Source: Halovenus salina (GTDB taxonomy: Archaea > Halobacteriota > Halobacteria > Halobacteriales > Haloarculaceae). From it: DNA of 64,000 nucleotides. A program made the translations under genes and the position numbers. Below are positions 1-8,985 of this stretch, piece after piece. The DNA lies in NCBI RefSeq assembly GCF_026410925.1, contig NZ_CP112972.1:1178001-1242000 (forward strand). Direction: 5' to 3'. Under the pieces are notes generated by a model. That model made no database searches, was not told where the DNA came from, and saw nothing but the letters and a program-made list of their open reading frames with translations. Position 1 is the first letter of the stretch; each line of letters opens with the position of its first letter.

Positions 1-1
1 C

Positions 2-1135
2 AACTGGGACGCAATCGAGACGCGGATCAAGTTCTTCCCTGGGCTCCGAATACTGGCGGGACTTGGGTTCGTCGTCACGTTCCTCGTCGGCGGGCTCTGG
101 GTCGTCGAGGGCGGTGCCCCGCTGTTTTTCTCGGGGACGCTCTCAGCCGGTGAGTTCGTCACGTTCATCCTGCTCACCCAGCGGTTCATCTGGCCGATGG
201 CCCAGTTCGGGCAGATTATCAACATGTACCAGCGCGCACGCGCCTCCTCAGCGCGAATCTTCGGTCTGATGGACGAGCCCTATCGCGTCTCCGAGATGGA
301 GGACGCGCCAGACCTGGAGGTCGACGAAGGTCGCGTCGAGTACGACGAGGTGACCTTCGGCTACGACGACGAAGAGACCATCGTTGAGGACATCGACTTC
401 GAGGTCGAACCGGGCGAGACGCTCGCACTCGTCGGTCCGACCGGTGCAGGCAAATCGACGGTTCTCAAGCTGCTCCTTCGCCTCTACGATGTCGACGAGG
501 GGGCAGTCCGAATCGACGGGACCGACGTGCGCGGCGTAACGATTCAGAGTCTCCGCCAGTCGATGGGGTACGTCAGTCAGGATACGTTCCTATTCTACGG
601 GACAATCGAGGAGAACCTCACCTACGGCTCGTTCGACGCTACACGCGAGGAAGTCATCGAGGCAGCAAAGATGGCCGAGGCACACGAGTTCATCAAAAAT
701 CTCCCCGACGGTTACGACACCGAGGTCGGCGAGCGCGGCGTCAAGCTCTCTGGCGGCCAACGCCAGCGGATTTCTATCGCACGAGCCATCCTGAAGGACC
801 CGGATATCCTCATCCTCGACGAGGCCACGAGCGATGTCGACACCGAGACAGAGATGCTCATCCAGCGTTCGCTGGACAAGCTGACTGCAGACCGGACGAC
901 GTTTTCGATTGCCCACCGCCTCTCGACCATCAAGGACGCAGACCAGATTCTCGTCCTCGAAGGCGGAGAAGTGGTCGAGCGCGGGAACCACAGCGAACTA
1001 CTCGAAAACGACGGACTGTACGCCCACCTCTGGGGCGTTCAGGCGGGCGAAATCGACGAGTTACCCCAAGAGTTTATCGAGCGCGCCCAGCGCCGCCAGG
1101 CCCGCGTCGAGGCCGAAACTGACGACGACGACTGA
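2..1135 (+). CDS. ABC exporter, fused membrane + ATPase, 3' part
   Basis: The gene enters from the left edge; frame 2 is open from base 2, so the N-terminus is missing. The first ~65 visible residues are the end of the transmembrane domain (hydrophobic stretches around GLGFVVTFLVGGLWVV and FVTFILLTQRFIWP). The nucleotide-binding domain follows with Walker A GPTGAGKST (near base 437), signature LSGGQRQR (near 750), Walker B ILILDEATSDVD (near 805) and the H-loop IAHRLSTI (near 910). This is the layout of a homodimeric type IV ABC exporter of the MsbA/multidrug kind, which moves lipids or drugs outward using ATP. The substrate cannot be told. The acidic tail ends in a run of Asp, typical of halophiles. 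Confidence 0.93.
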   Translation, partial: NWDAIETRIKFFPGLRILAGLGFVVTFLVGGLWVVEGGAPLFFSGTLSAGEFVTFILLTQRFIWPMAQFGQIINMYQRARASSARIFGLMDEPYRVSEMEDAPDLEVDEGRVEYDEVTFGYDDEETIVEDIDFEVEPGETLALVGPTGAGKSTVLKLLLRLYDVDEGAVRIDGTDVRGVTIQSLRQSMGYVSQDTFLFYGTIEENLTYGSFDATREEVIEAAKMAEAHEFIKNLPDGYDTEVGERGVKLSGGQRQRISIARAILKDPDILILDEATSDVDTETEMLIQRSLDKLTADRTTFSIAHRLSTIKDADQILVLEGGEVVERGNHSELLENDGLYAHLWGVQAGEIDELPQEFIERAQRRQARVEAETDDDD

Positions 1136-1201
1136 CTGTCGGCAGCGGCGGATTCCGACCCGACCAATCACCTTTTGAGAGTCGCTCCCCCAAAGAGAGT
1201 C

Positions 1202-1957
1202 ATGAACGTCTTCGCCGTGGAGGGGTTGCCGGAGATCGAGCCCGGCGACGACATTGCCACGCTCCTCGAACGAGAAATCGAACTCGGTCCCGACGATATC
1301 GTCTGTGTTGCGAGTACCATTGTCTCGAAGGCCGAGGGCAGGCAGGCCGACTTGGCCGACTTCCCGGCTGGCGACCGCGCCGAGGCGATTGCAGAGACAA
1401 TCGGCGGCATTGCCGGAGAAACAAAGGACCCCCGGTTTGCACAGGCAGTCCTCGAAGAGAGCGAGGAGTTACTGCTGGAAGCACCGTTCCTGCTTGCTGT
1501 GACGCGGTTCGGACACATTACCGTCAACGCGGGCATTGACCGGTCGAACGTGCCGGACTCGGATTTGCTGTTGTTACCGGAAGATCCGACGGCAAGCGCC
1601 AAGCGCCTGCACGATGCGCTCGGGGTTCCGGTTATCGTGACCGATACGTCTGGCCGGCCGTTCCGGTACGGCCAGCGGGGTGTCGCGCTCGGCTGGGCTG
1701 GGATGCCGGCAGCCAGAGACTGGCGGGGGCGGCTCGACCGCGACGGTCGAGAGATGGGAGTTACCGTCCAGGCTGTTGTCGACGAACTATCCGCGTCCGC
1801 AAACCTCGTCACCGGCGAGGGTGCCGGTGGCACGCCCGTCGCAGTAATCAGCGACTGGGAGTTCGGTGACTTCGACGGGAGCGATAATCTGTTCCGCGAG
1901 GAAGATGACGACATTATCAGAGCGGCACTCAAGGAGTGGTCGTATGCTGGGAATTGA
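1202..1957 (+). CDS. cofE: Coenzyme F420-0:L-glutamate ligase CofE
   Basis: 251 residues, the usual length of the archaeal enzyme. CofE adds gamma-linked glutamates to F420-0 using GTP. The start chosen is ATG 1202 (MNVFAVEGLPEI), which fits the family N-terminus (xVxxGxPxIxxGDDxxxLI); the frame also opens further upstream. Recognisable are the GDDI motif near residue 15, VCVASTIVSKAEGR near residue 38 and the nucleotide/metal region around VTDTSGRPFRYGQRG. The 3' end overlaps mer by 14 bases, so the two are very likely co-transcribed. That makes sense because Mer uses F420H2 as its hydride donor. Confidence 0.92.
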   Translation: MNVFAVEGLPEIEPGDDIATLLEREIELGPDDIVCVASTIVSKAEGRQADLADFPAGDRAEAIAETIGGIAGETKDPRFAQAVLEESEELLLEAPFLLAVTRFGHITVNAGIDRSNVPDSDLLLLPEDPTASAKRLHDALGVPVIVTDTSGRPFRYGQRGVALGWAGMPAARDWRGRLDRDGREMGVTVQAVVDELSASANLVTGEGAGGTPVAVISDWEFGDFDGSDNLFREEDDDIIRAALKEWSYAGN

Positions 1958-2942
1958 GCTAACACCGGAGGAGCCTGTCCCAGACCTGGTCGAGTACGCG
2001 ACGACCGCCGCGGACAGCGGGTTCGATACCGTATTCTGCAGTCATCATTACAACAATCGCGACGAATTTACCGCACTGGGTGCTATCGCCAACGCGACCG
2101 ATGAACTGCGCCTCGGTCCGGGCATCACAAACCCATACGAGACGCATCCGGCGTCACTGGCGTCTCGGATGGCGACACTCGACGAACTGGCCGACGGCCG
2201 CGGCATCTTCGGGGTAGGCGCCGGCGACCGCTCGACGCTGAAAAACCTCGGATTTGATCACGACAACGCGCTTCGACGCGTGCTCGAAACCCTCCGAGTG
2301 TCTCGACAGCTCTGGGACGGCGACCGTGTCAACCACGACGGCACATTCACCGCTGCCGATGCAGGGCTGAACTACACACCGAGTGAAATTCCTGTCTACG
2401 TCGGCGCACAGGGCCCACACATGACGCGGATGGCGGCGAAATACGCTGACGGCGTTCTGTTCAACGGCTCGCATCCACGTGACATCGAATGGGCGGCCGA
2501 CCGTATCGAAGAGGGACGCTCAAAGCGCACCGAGGAGACGGCAGGGGGACCCGACCGCGTCTCGGAGTTCGATTTCGCCGCGTACGCGAGTGTTAGTGTC
2601 GCCGCCGACGCGGGGGCTGCCCGGGAGGCAGCCCGCCCTCCTACTGCGTTTATCGCAGCCGGCGCGCCGCCGCCTGTGCTTGCACGACACAACATCGACA
2701 AGGAACGAGCGGGCAAGATTCAGGAGGCAATCTCGTCGGGCGAGTTCACCACAGCCTTCGAAACCGTCAGCGACCAGATGCTCAATGCGTTCTGTATCGC
2801 TGGCGGCCCCGAAACCGTAGCGAGTCGACTTGATGAACTGTTGGAAACTGCAGACAGCGTCGTTATCGGGTCACCGGTCGGTCCAGATATCGGCGAGGCG
2901 CTCTCCGTTATGGATGTTGAATCTCTATCTTGCTCGGGGTGA
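1944..2942 (+). CDS. mer: F420-dependent 5,10-methylenetetrahydromethanopterin reductase (Mer-like)
   Basis: 332-residue luciferase-like (LLM) TIM-barrel flavin/F420 enzyme. Family features are the N-terminus MLGIELTPEE, VFCSHHYNNRDEF near residue 35, LRLGPGITNPYETHPASLASRMATLDELADGRGIFGVGAGD, and the Y-V-G-A-Q-G-P strand near residue 153. In methanogens Mer reduces methylene-H4MPT to methyl-H4MPT; haloarchaea lack methanogenesis and are thought to use it in C1/folate metabolism. ATG 1944 lies inside the end of cofE (14-base overlap). mch, the next enzyme of the same C1 pathway, lies 10 kb downstream. A general LLM-class oxidoreductase is the fallback call. Confidence 0.87.
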   Translation: MLGIELTPEEPVPDLVEYATTAADSGFDTVFCSHHYNNRDEFTALGAIANATDELRLGPGITNPYETHPASLASRMATLDELADGRGIFGVGAGDRSTLKNLGFDHDNALRRVLETLRVSRQLWDGDRVNHDGTFTAADAGLNYTPSEIPVYVGAQGPHMTRMAAKYADGVLFNGSHPRDIEWAADRIEEGRSKRTEETAGGPDRVSEFDFAAYASVSVAADAGAAREAARPPTAFIAAGAPPPVLARHNIDKERAGKIQEAISSGEFTTAFETVSDQMLNAFCIAGGPETVASRLDELLETADSVVIGSPVGPDIGEALSVMDVESLSCSG

Positions 2943-3114
2943 GGAGGTCGATTCCGGCACCGAGTGCGAGGTATCCGAGTGCGAGCGACGGAACGACGAC
3001 GAAAAGCGCGCCAAACGCGAGCAGGAGCCCTTCGGCGGGGCCTTGGGCCGCGACGTCAGCGAACTCTCCGGGCATGTCGATGATGCTATCGATAAGCTTA
3101 GAGATTGCACTCAT
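2908..3114 (-). CDS. Small membrane protein, unknown function
   Basis: 68 residues with one strong hydrophobic segment (about residues 29-56, GLLLAFGALFVVVPSLALGYLALGAG) after an amphipathic N-terminus (MSAISKLIDSIIDMPGEFAD). Convergent with mer, whose 3' end it overlaps by 35 bases. The upstream side on the minus strand has an AT-rich stretch just before the ATG (TATGTATGTATGAG), consistent with a short leader. Small one-pass proteins of this kind are common in haloarchaea; no function can be assigned. The alternative frame on the same strand (3110 down) is rejected because it lacks the hydrophobic pattern. Confidence 0.6.
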   Translation of the reverse strand: MSAISKLIDSIIDMPGEFADVAAQGPAEGLLLAFGALFVVVPSLALGYLALGAGIDLLTPSKIEIQHP

Positions 3115-3214
3115 ACATACATATTCGGACGGGCGGTATTTGTTCGTTCTGATACCCGAACAAGAGCCAGACGTCGACCAGCATCGCTAAGGGCGCGTAG
3201 CGACGAACATCAAT

Positions 3215-3460
3215 ATGGACGACACCTCACTGGATGAGTTCGTCGACGGCTACGGTGAGGAATCAGCAGGCGGAAACGACAGCGAGCACAGTAGCGAACC
3301 CACAGCAGACGAGAGTCCATCAGCCGATGATATCGAGCCCGCAGCACCGACTTCCGAGCTGACTCCATCCAAGACTGACTGTCAGCAGTGTGGAAAGCCA
3401 ACAGAACGCCTGTGGCGCGACGACGGTGAATTCGTCTGCCAGGACTGCAAGGACTGGTAG
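3215..3460 (+). CDS. Small zinc-ribbon protein, unknown function
   Basis: 81 residues. The first ~50 are acidic and low in complexity (Asp/Glu/Ser/Pro), probably unstructured. The C-terminus carries one zinc-ribbon: C-x2-C (DCQQCGK) and C-x2-C (FVCQDCKDW) separated by 15 residues, ending right after the second pair. This is the layout of a haloarchaeal conserved small protein family (I recall it as DUF7573-like). A DNA, RNA or protein-binding adapter is possible. Stands alone between convergent and downstream genes. Confidence 0.75.
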   Translation: MDDTSLDEFVDGYGEESAGGNDSEHSSEPTADESPSADDIEPAAPTSELTPSKTDCQQCGKPTERLWRDDGEFVCQDCKDW

Positions 3461-3562
3461 AGTAGTCCGGTTCCGGCACCCGACAATGGCTGTTCGAGGT
3501 GTTCATTCTTTCGCAGTACAAGCGAATATTTTTATACTGAGGTCCGGGTATTCCGCGGGTGT

Positions 3563-4822
3563 ATGCTGCGAGGAGGCCGAGTGATTGTCCTGATTGCATT
3601 GGTTGTACTTGCAGGCTGTGCCGGGCTGTCCGGAAGCGAAACCGGCACACCAGAGAGCACATCGACAGAAGTCACACCGGCGACACCAACAGCAACGCCG
3701 ACACCGGCAGCGACCCCGACTGCAACGCCCACGCCGACACCCACAGAGACACCGACACCCACGGCGACGCCAACGCCAGAGTACGACACCGAAGACGTTG
3801 CGGCGTCGACCGAGTACCCCCAGTCGGTCGCTCTCACCACGCTCGCCTGGAACGAAAGCATGTACATGATTGAAGGAAAAGCCGAGGTCTACGACGAGAG
3901 TGACGACCTCGTTCGGGAGTTCCGCTTCGACGGCGACGCAAAGCATACGATGACTGACCTCGACCCCGGCACGAACTACACGGTCGTCATCCCCGAAGTC
4001 GGCTACTACGAGATGCCGACCGTCACCGCCCACTTCGACCCCGGCCAAGTCGATAGCCTCAACATCACGACCGTCCCCGAGTTCAACAGTACCGACAAGT
4101 TCCAGTGGCAGTGGCGATACATTCCCTACTCGTTCATAAACGACACTACGCTCGAACTCAAAGACAGCGAACTCGACGACCTGCGCGAAGACAAATACCA
4201 GCTCGCCGGGAACGGTACATACGATGAGGGTGACTGGGAGTACATCTGGAACCTGAACTGGGTCTTTTGGGATGACGACCTTGTTCCTGAGACAGCAACT
4301 AATATTAGTGGCGACCTAAATTATCGGAAGCTCAATGGAAATTGGACTAAGCCTGTTGATGAGCGAGGCTTCCCGGTACACCCAAACCACCGCCCCTCGT
4401 TCAGGCCTGTCATTGACGGCATCTTCCAGATGGACAACCTCACGCTGGAATACGTCAACACCCAGACGTTGAACGAGTCGTCCGTCCCGAAACACCTCCG
4501 TCTTAAAAACTGGTCGACACCCGAGGAAATCAAAGGCGAAGAAGTCCTCGTGTTCAACATTGAACACTGGGGCCACTCCGAACGGGCTGGTGGAACTTAC
4601 TACATTCGGAACAAGAGCCAAGCCCGCATCTACGTTGATAAGGACACGGGACACATCCTCCGTTATCAGGCACGCGAGCGGCTTGGAGTCAACATCGGCT
4701 CGTTTGACGCATACGCAGGAAATAATCCGAGCATCCACGTCATCGACTTTTACAACCACGGTGACGAGGACATAGAGGTTGATCCAGACGACTATCCCCC
4801 ATACGAAGACGAGAAAGACTAA
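3563..4822 (+). CDS. Secreted lipoprotein with Thr-Pro linker
   Basis: 419 residues. The N-terminus MLRGGRVIVLIALVVLAGC is a signal peptide with lipobox LAGC (Cys 19). A Thr/Pro linker follows (residues ~30-75, made of TPTATP-type units), typical of exported haloarchaeal proteins held off the membrane and often O-glycosylated. The mature domain has a first beta-rich part (AKHTMTDLDPGTNYTVVIPEVGYYEM, fibronectin-III-like) and many N-glycosylation sequons (NxS/T). Later it contains a YYIRNKSQARIYVDKDTGHILRYQ region like outer-membrane or LolA-like folds seen in haloarchaeal lipoproteins. Function unknown; it is a cell-surface protein. Confidence 0.85.
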   Translation: MLRGGRVIVLIALVVLAGCAGLSGSETGTPESTSTEVTPATPTATPTPAATPTATPTPTPTETPTPTATPTPEYDTEDVAASTEYPQSVALTTLAWNESMYMIEGKAEVYDESDDLVREFRFDGDAKHTMTDLDPGTNYTVVIPEVGYYEMPTVTAHFDPGQVDSLNITTVPEFNSTDKFQWQWRYIPYSFINDTTLELKDSELDDLREDKYQLAGNGTYDEGDWEYIWNLNWVFWDDDLVPETATNISGDLNYRKLNGNWTKPVDERGFPVHPNHRPSFRPVIDGIFQMDNLTLEYVNTQTLNESSVPKHLRLKNWSTPEEIKGEEVLVFNIEHWGHSERAGGTYYIRNKSQARIYVDKDTGHILRYQARERLGVNIGSFDAYAGNNPSIHVIDFYNHGDEDIEVDPDDYPPYEDEKD

Positions 4823-5140
4823 CTGCTCGGCTCGACAGTCTGCTCTTCGACCGCCACGAGAAGAGACGCCTCGCTTACTGCTGGACGGATAGATAGAAAC
4901 AGACCTAACCGCCGTTAGAAGACACCGATTGCATTCGTCTTTATTAAGAGTTCGCAGGACAGCGATACAATTTCTTCATTACGCAAGTAGCGCAGATCAC
5001 AGTTCATAACAATATTTTGACTTCTTAGAGCGTTATTGGAGATCGGAAGCTGAAGGGATTGATATCACCGCTGTGAGTGGTGAATAGAAGGCCAATTTCT
5101 GCTGTCTAATGCCGTTGCTGTATTGCAGTTATGCTCTTAA
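4823..5140. other. Intergenic stretch, no gene recognised
   Basis: 318 bases between the lipoprotein gene and the convergent PKD-protein gene. It is more AT-rich than its surroundings (for example around 4935-5030). I see no open frame of note, tRNA or clear repeat. It must hold the transcription ends of two convergent genes. Confidence 0.5.
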
Positions 5141-7000
5141 CTAAACACGAATGACACCAATTGGACCAGGACCGATTGGGCCGATTCCGCCGGGGTCCAC
5201 TCCGATACCCGAACCGCCCGTGTCGGTACCACCACTATCATCGTCGCCTCTATCTGGTTCGGAATCTGGGCCAGGTCCAAACACGGGGTCACCGGAGGGA
5301 CCAACCAAGCCGGTATTGCTCGTCGGGTCTGTGTCAACTCCGGTGTCCGGCTGTGGGTCCGGGTCCGGCTGCGGGTCTGGCTCTGGCGCAGGTTCGGACC
5401 CGAAATCAGTGTCAGAGCCAATATCGTCGAGACCGCTTCCCGGACCAACCACGCCAGGGTTCGTATCGACTGAATCAGACCCACCAGAATCAGCCGAATT
5501 ATCCGTCCCGCCACCAGCATCAGAACCACCGTCCGGGTCTAAATGTTGCTCGTCTTCTGGGACTGTCACGTCGTCGCTCACGTCTCGGGTTTCGTCAACG
5601 CCGAAGTTTCCGTTGCCGAGTTCTACGTCCTCGTTGAGGTCTGCCTTGATTGTGCCCCCCTCTGCACCGAGGACTGCATCTGGAATATCGTCGCTCCCGT
5701 CGATATTATACTCAGTGCCATCCTCTGCCACGAACGTCACGTCGTGGTTCGCGGGTTCTATCTCGACTGGATCGTGGTCGACATCCTCCGGTGGCACAAC
5801 CTTCAGAACAGCTTCTCTGTCACCGCCCTCGGTTTCGACGATTTCTGCGTCGAGGTCGCCCTCCATCGCGTCCGCCCCACCATCACCGCCGGAACCGCCG
5901 ATACCGCCGTCACCGATACTACCACCACCGCCACCGTTACCAGGCGCTCCGTTGTCACCGTTGCTGCCACTGCCCCCGTTACTGCTGCCTCCATCACTTC
6001 CGCCGTCACTACTACCGCCACCCGACGAAGCGCCGCCGTCGTTCTCGCTGTCTTTGACAGTCACGTATCGGGTGTCAGTTTCGTTGGCTGTGTGTGCGAC
6101 AAAAGAATACGTACCGTCGTCGTCCCCGGCGGTGTTCCAGGCGAGTCGGAGTGTCTGCTTCGAGCCAGGAGGGGCCGAGACGCGCCCGCTGTCGACGGTC
6201 GTCCCGTTTCGGGTAAGCGAAACCAACTGTGTTGCCGTCGCCTCGCCGACGTTCTCGACTCGTGTCGTAGCGACGACTGTCTCCCCTGCCTCAACGGAGG
6301 TATTGATATCGGTGATGCTCACAGCTAGATACGGCTCCGGCGGGACGACACGGACGGTGATACCGTCGCTTGACTGATACCCCTTCTCGTCGACGACAGT
6401 CGCGTTGATTTCGTGAACGCCAGGCTCGGCGAACGTGACTGTCGTCTGATTGGTCGCCGACCAGTCCGCCGAGAGCCGTTCGCTCGTGTGAGGGGATCCC
6501 TCGTGGTGCCAGAGGACCGAGGCAAGCGGCTCCTCAGTCGCATTGGCTGAGACAGAAACCGTCCGCTGGGTGCCCGCAGTGACGGTTGATGGCCCGTCGA
6601 CGGTGACCTCTGGTGGGTCGTACGGCTCGACTGTCACATACAGCGTGTCCGTATCAGTCCGTCCCTGGTCGTCAGTGACGGTGACTGAGACCGCATACTC
6701 CCCAACTTCGTTGGCATCGAATGATGTCTGCATACAGGTGGAACACGCGGGTTCGACTGTCGACCCGCCCGGTGTCTCTATCTGCCACTCGTAGGAGTCG
6801 ATTGTTCCCTCTGGCGCAGTCGAACCCCCTGCGTCGAGATACACCGTCTCCCCCTCGGTGACGGTCTGGTCGAGGCCGGCATCAGCCAATGGCCCGAACC
6901 CGCCAGCAGTTGTTCCAGCGCCCACCCCCATAGCAAAGAGGACTACGAGAGCGACGCTTCCCCCTACCACTACCGTGTTGATGCGTCGTTGCGGTCGCAT
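5141..7000 (-). CDS. Large surface protein with PKD and CARDB-like domains
   Basis: 619 residues from ATG 7000 (MRPQRRINTVVVGG); the frame opens further upstream but that part is not signal-like. A signal peptide or anchor (VVVGGSVALVVLFAMGVGAG) is followed by a PKD domain (DAGLDQTVTEGETVYLDAGGSTAP...YEWQ...VTDDQGRTDTDTLYVTV). A second Ig-like domain comes next, then a CARDB-like domain (SITDINTSVEAGETVVATTRVENVGEA). A Gly/Ser-rich linker (~residues 320-375) leads to an acidic domain. The tail is a proline/glycine/aspartate repeat region ending GGIGPIGPGPIGVIRV. Presumably an exported S-layer-associated or adhesive protein. No sortase or archaeosortase-type C-terminal anchor is visible. Confidence 0.85.
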   Translation of the reverse strand: MRPQRRINTVVVGGSVALVVLFAMGVGAGTTAGGFGPLADAGLDQTVTEGETVYLDAGGSTAPEGTIDSYEWQIETPGGSTVEPACSTCMQTSFDANEVGEYAVSVTVTDDQGRTDTDTLYVTVEPYDPPEVTVDGPSTVTAGTQRTVSVSANATEEPLASVLWHHEGSPHTSERLSADWSATNQTTVTFAEPGVHEINATVVDEKGYQSSDGITVRVVPPEPYLAVSITDINTSVEAGETVVATTRVENVGEATATQLVSLTRNGTTVDSGRVSAPPGSKQTLRLAWNTAGDDDGTYSFVAHTANETDTRYVTVKDSENDGGASSGGGSSDGGSDGGSSNGGSGSNGDNGAPGNGGGGGSIGDGGIGGSGGDGGADAMEGDLDAEIVETEGGDREAVLKVVPPEDVDHDPVEIEPANHDVTFVAEDGTEYNIDGSDDIPDAVLGAEGGTIKADLNEDVELGNGNFGVDETRDVSDDVTVPEDEQHLDPDGGSDAGGGTDNSADSGGSDSVDTNPGVVGPGSGLDDIGSDTDFGSEPAPEPDPQPDPDPQPDTGVDTDPTSNTGLVGPSGDPVFGPGPDSEPDRGDDDSGGTDTGGSGIGVDPGGIGPIGPGPIGVIRV

Positions 7001-7024
7001 CGGTACGGCTTGTTGTCCTGTGTT

Positions 7025-7035
7025 GTTATATAAAT
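7025..7035 (-). promoter_or_regulatory. TATA box before the PKD-protein gene
   Basis: On the minus strand an AT-rich element (TTTATATAAC) lies 25-35 bases upstream of ATG 7000. This is the spacing of a haloarchaeal leaderless promoter and supports the chosen start. Confidence 0.5.
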
Positions 7036-7289
7036 ACGAGGTTGTATTTTGTATTTTAAAATCAGATTCGGAAAGCAATACCAGCACTCGATGAGCAGCC
7101 GCCTGGTAATGATGGTCCTGGCTACTGATTGTTATCGTTATGATTATTTTCTAACATAGGTTGCAGCACCGTACTGCTCGATGGCGAGGTCCAGTGTTGA
7201 GCCGGAAGTGACGGCCCGTGGCGCGGCTGCTTGCAGGGTCAACAGGGAGAACGGAAGCTATAGGTGAGAAACAGGGCAACGGATACCCA

Positions 7290-7565
7290 GTGAGCATCGC
7301 AGCGGAGCGAATCGAGCGGTTACACAAACTGGCACGGGATGCCGTCCGCGAGGGACACGACGACCGTGCTCGCCGCTATGTCCGTCGAGCGCGACGCCTC
7401 GCCGAGCGAAACCGGCTACGCCTCCCTCGTCAGTTCCTCCGGTTTACCTGTGACCGCTGTGACCTGGCGCTGGTGCCGGGAGCGAATGTCCAAGTCAGGC
7501 TACAGGACGGACACGTTGTCATCACCTGTGACTGTGGCGAACACGACCGGTATCCGTACGAGTAG
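7290..7565 (+). CDS. rnp4: Ribonuclease P protein component 4 (Rpp21 family)
   Basis: 91 residues from GTG 7290. Two in-frame starts lie upstream but homologues begin with xSIAAERIERL, so the GTG is preferred. The N-terminal helices (AERIERLHKLARDAVREG, RARRYVRRARRLAERNR) bind the RNase P RNA and Rpp29. A zinc ribbon follows with Cys pairs FTCDRCDLALVPG and ITCDCGEHDRYPY. The protein helps RNase P remove the 5' leader of pre-tRNAs. The next gene, a YhbY protein, is also RNA-binding, a pairing common in haloarchaea. Confidence 0.9.
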   Translation: MSIAAERIERLHKLARDAVREGHDDRARRYVRRARRLAERNRLRLPRQFLRFTCDRCDLALVPGANVQVRLQDGHVVITCDCGEHDRYPYE

Positions 7566-7626
7566 GTGGATTCTGCCAGGGAGTTTGCCCAAGTATAAAG
7601 GGCAATAGCCCGGAATACGTTCATCA

Positions 7627-7875
7627 ATGAGTTCCGACAAACGCCGAGAGAAGATGCATACACTCGACGTGACAGTCTGGGTTGGCAAGAACGGCGTCGA
7701 GTCCGTCGTCGACGAGTTGGAGACACAGCTGGAGGACAGACGATACGTGAAAGTGAAGTTCCACCGCTCGGCACGCGGAGGGACTGACACAGACGCACTC
7801 GCGGCCGATCTGGCCGACCGCGTCAACGCGACAGCCGTCGAGACCCGTGGCCACACGGCAGTGATAGAGCGATGA
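7627..7875 (+). CDS. YhbY-type (CRM domain) RNA-binding protein
   Basis: 82 residues, the size of a single CRS1-YhbY domain. It shows the family pattern VTVWVGKNGVESVVDELETQLEDRRYVKVKFHRSARGG with the GKxG loop near residue 20 and the final strand ATAVETRGHTAVIER. Such proteins associate with pre-50S ribosome particles and other structured RNAs. A TATA-like element (AGTATAAAG, 7593-7601) lies about 30 bases before the ATG. The stop overlaps the start of the mscS-type gene (ATGA at 7872). Confidence 0.9.
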   Translation: MSSDKRREKMHTLDVTVWVGKNGVESVVDELETQLEDRRYVKVKFHRSARGGTDTDALAADLADRVNATAVETRGHTAVIER

Positions 7876-8783
7876 GTGGGCTGGCTGTCCTCGCCGACGG
7901 GATTGCAGCTACGACCCCCGTTGCTGACCTCCTCGACGATGCGAATGTCCCGTGGGCGGCGACGATTGCACAGGCTGTCGTTTTTTTCGGCGTGCTGGTG
8001 GTCCTGTTTTACCTCGGCCGAACACTCATCACGCCGGTGGCAGGCCGGATGATGAACGCCCGAGGGCTCGATAGCCACGCCAAGAAGCCGCTGAAAAAGC
8101 TCATAAACTTCGTCATTCTGTTCGTCGCACTTTCGGTGGCCTTCGGGATGGCCGGGTTCGGAAGCTTCCTCAGGTCGCTTGCGACGATTGCCGCCGCAGC
8201 GACACTTGCAATCGGGTTTGCACTGCAGAACGTCATACAGAACTTCGTCTCTGGGATATTCATCTTTGCCGACCGCCCGTTCCGTATCGGCGACTGGATC
8301 GAATGGGACGACAACGCCGGCGTCGTTGAGGATATCAGCCTTCGTGTGACGCGGGTACGGACATTCGACAACGAGCTGTTGACCGTGCCAAACTCACAGC
8401 TCACAGACAACGTCATCAAAAACCCCGTCGCGAACGAACAGCTCCGTCTCAAGTTCGACTTCGGAATCGGCTACGACGACGACATCGACACGGCAACCGA
8501 GATTATCGTCGAAGAAGCTGAGAACCACGATGACATTCTAGACGAGCCAGCACCGTCGGTCAGACTCGTGGAACTCGGCGACTCGGACGTTGCTCTTCAG
8601 GCGCGAGTTTGGATTGCAAACCCGAGTCGGTCGGATTTCGTCGCAACGCGCGGCGAGTACGTCCAGGCGGTCAAAGAGCGATTCGACGAAGAGGGTATCA
8701 ACATCCCCTATCCGAACCGCACCATCGGCGGGACGCTCGACCTGTCGAACGTTGGTACGTTCGGCGAAACAGCCGACGACTGA
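7872..8783 (+). CDS. Small-conductance mechanosensitive channel (MscS family)
   Basis: 303 residues. Three or four hydrophobic segments (about 24-48, 75-95 and 100-125) are followed by the MscS beta domain. The pore helix carries the glycine/alanine pattern RSLATIAAAATLAIGFALQNVIQNFVSGIFI. The beta domain shows FRIGDWIEWDDNAGVVEDISLRVTRVRTFDNELLTVPNS, very typical of MscS. The channel opens under membrane tension and releases solutes on osmotic downshock, important for a halophile. It starts within the stop of the YhbY gene (4-base overlap). Confidence 0.93.
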   Translation: MSGLAVLADGIAATTPVADLLDDANVPWAATIAQAVVFFGVLVVLFYLGRTLITPVAGRMMNARGLDSHAKKPLKKLINFVILFVALSVAFGMAGFGSFLRSLATIAAAATLAIGFALQNVIQNFVSGIFIFADRPFRIGDWIEWDDNAGVVEDISLRVTRVRTFDNELLTVPNSQLTDNVIKNPVANEQLRLKFDFGIGYDDDIDTATEIIVEEAENHDDILDEPAPSVRLVELGDSDVALQARVWIANPSRSDFVATRGEYVQAVKERFDEEGINIPYPNRTIGGTLDLSNVGTFGETADD

Positions 8784-8985
8784 TCACAGTTACCGGGCCA
8801 AGGGACTCGCCATTTTGGCACTACTGTTATCGAAATCACGCAGTTAACTACAGATTAGCAAGAATATTTTTCATCGTCCGTGAACGAAATATGCAATTCT
8901 GGAAAAGATTTAAGTCCTGAGAGAGTCAACATATTGGATACAGGAAGACGTTTTCCCGGGCATAAGCCCCGACTCCCAGTCCAAC

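Noticed and set aside
3650-3790. ACACCG-type repeats considered as a tandem repeat or CRISPR-like array
   Set aside because: They encode the Thr-Pro linker of a lipoprotein in frame; no spacers.
4900-4920. Possible fourth iron box (cctaaccgccgttag)
   Set aside because: Arms do not match TTAGG/CCTAA at the required spacing and no start codon follows.
5151-6377. 408-codon plus-strand frame opposite the PKD protein
   Set aside because: Pro/Ser-rich mirror of the Gly/Ser/Asp-rich real gene.
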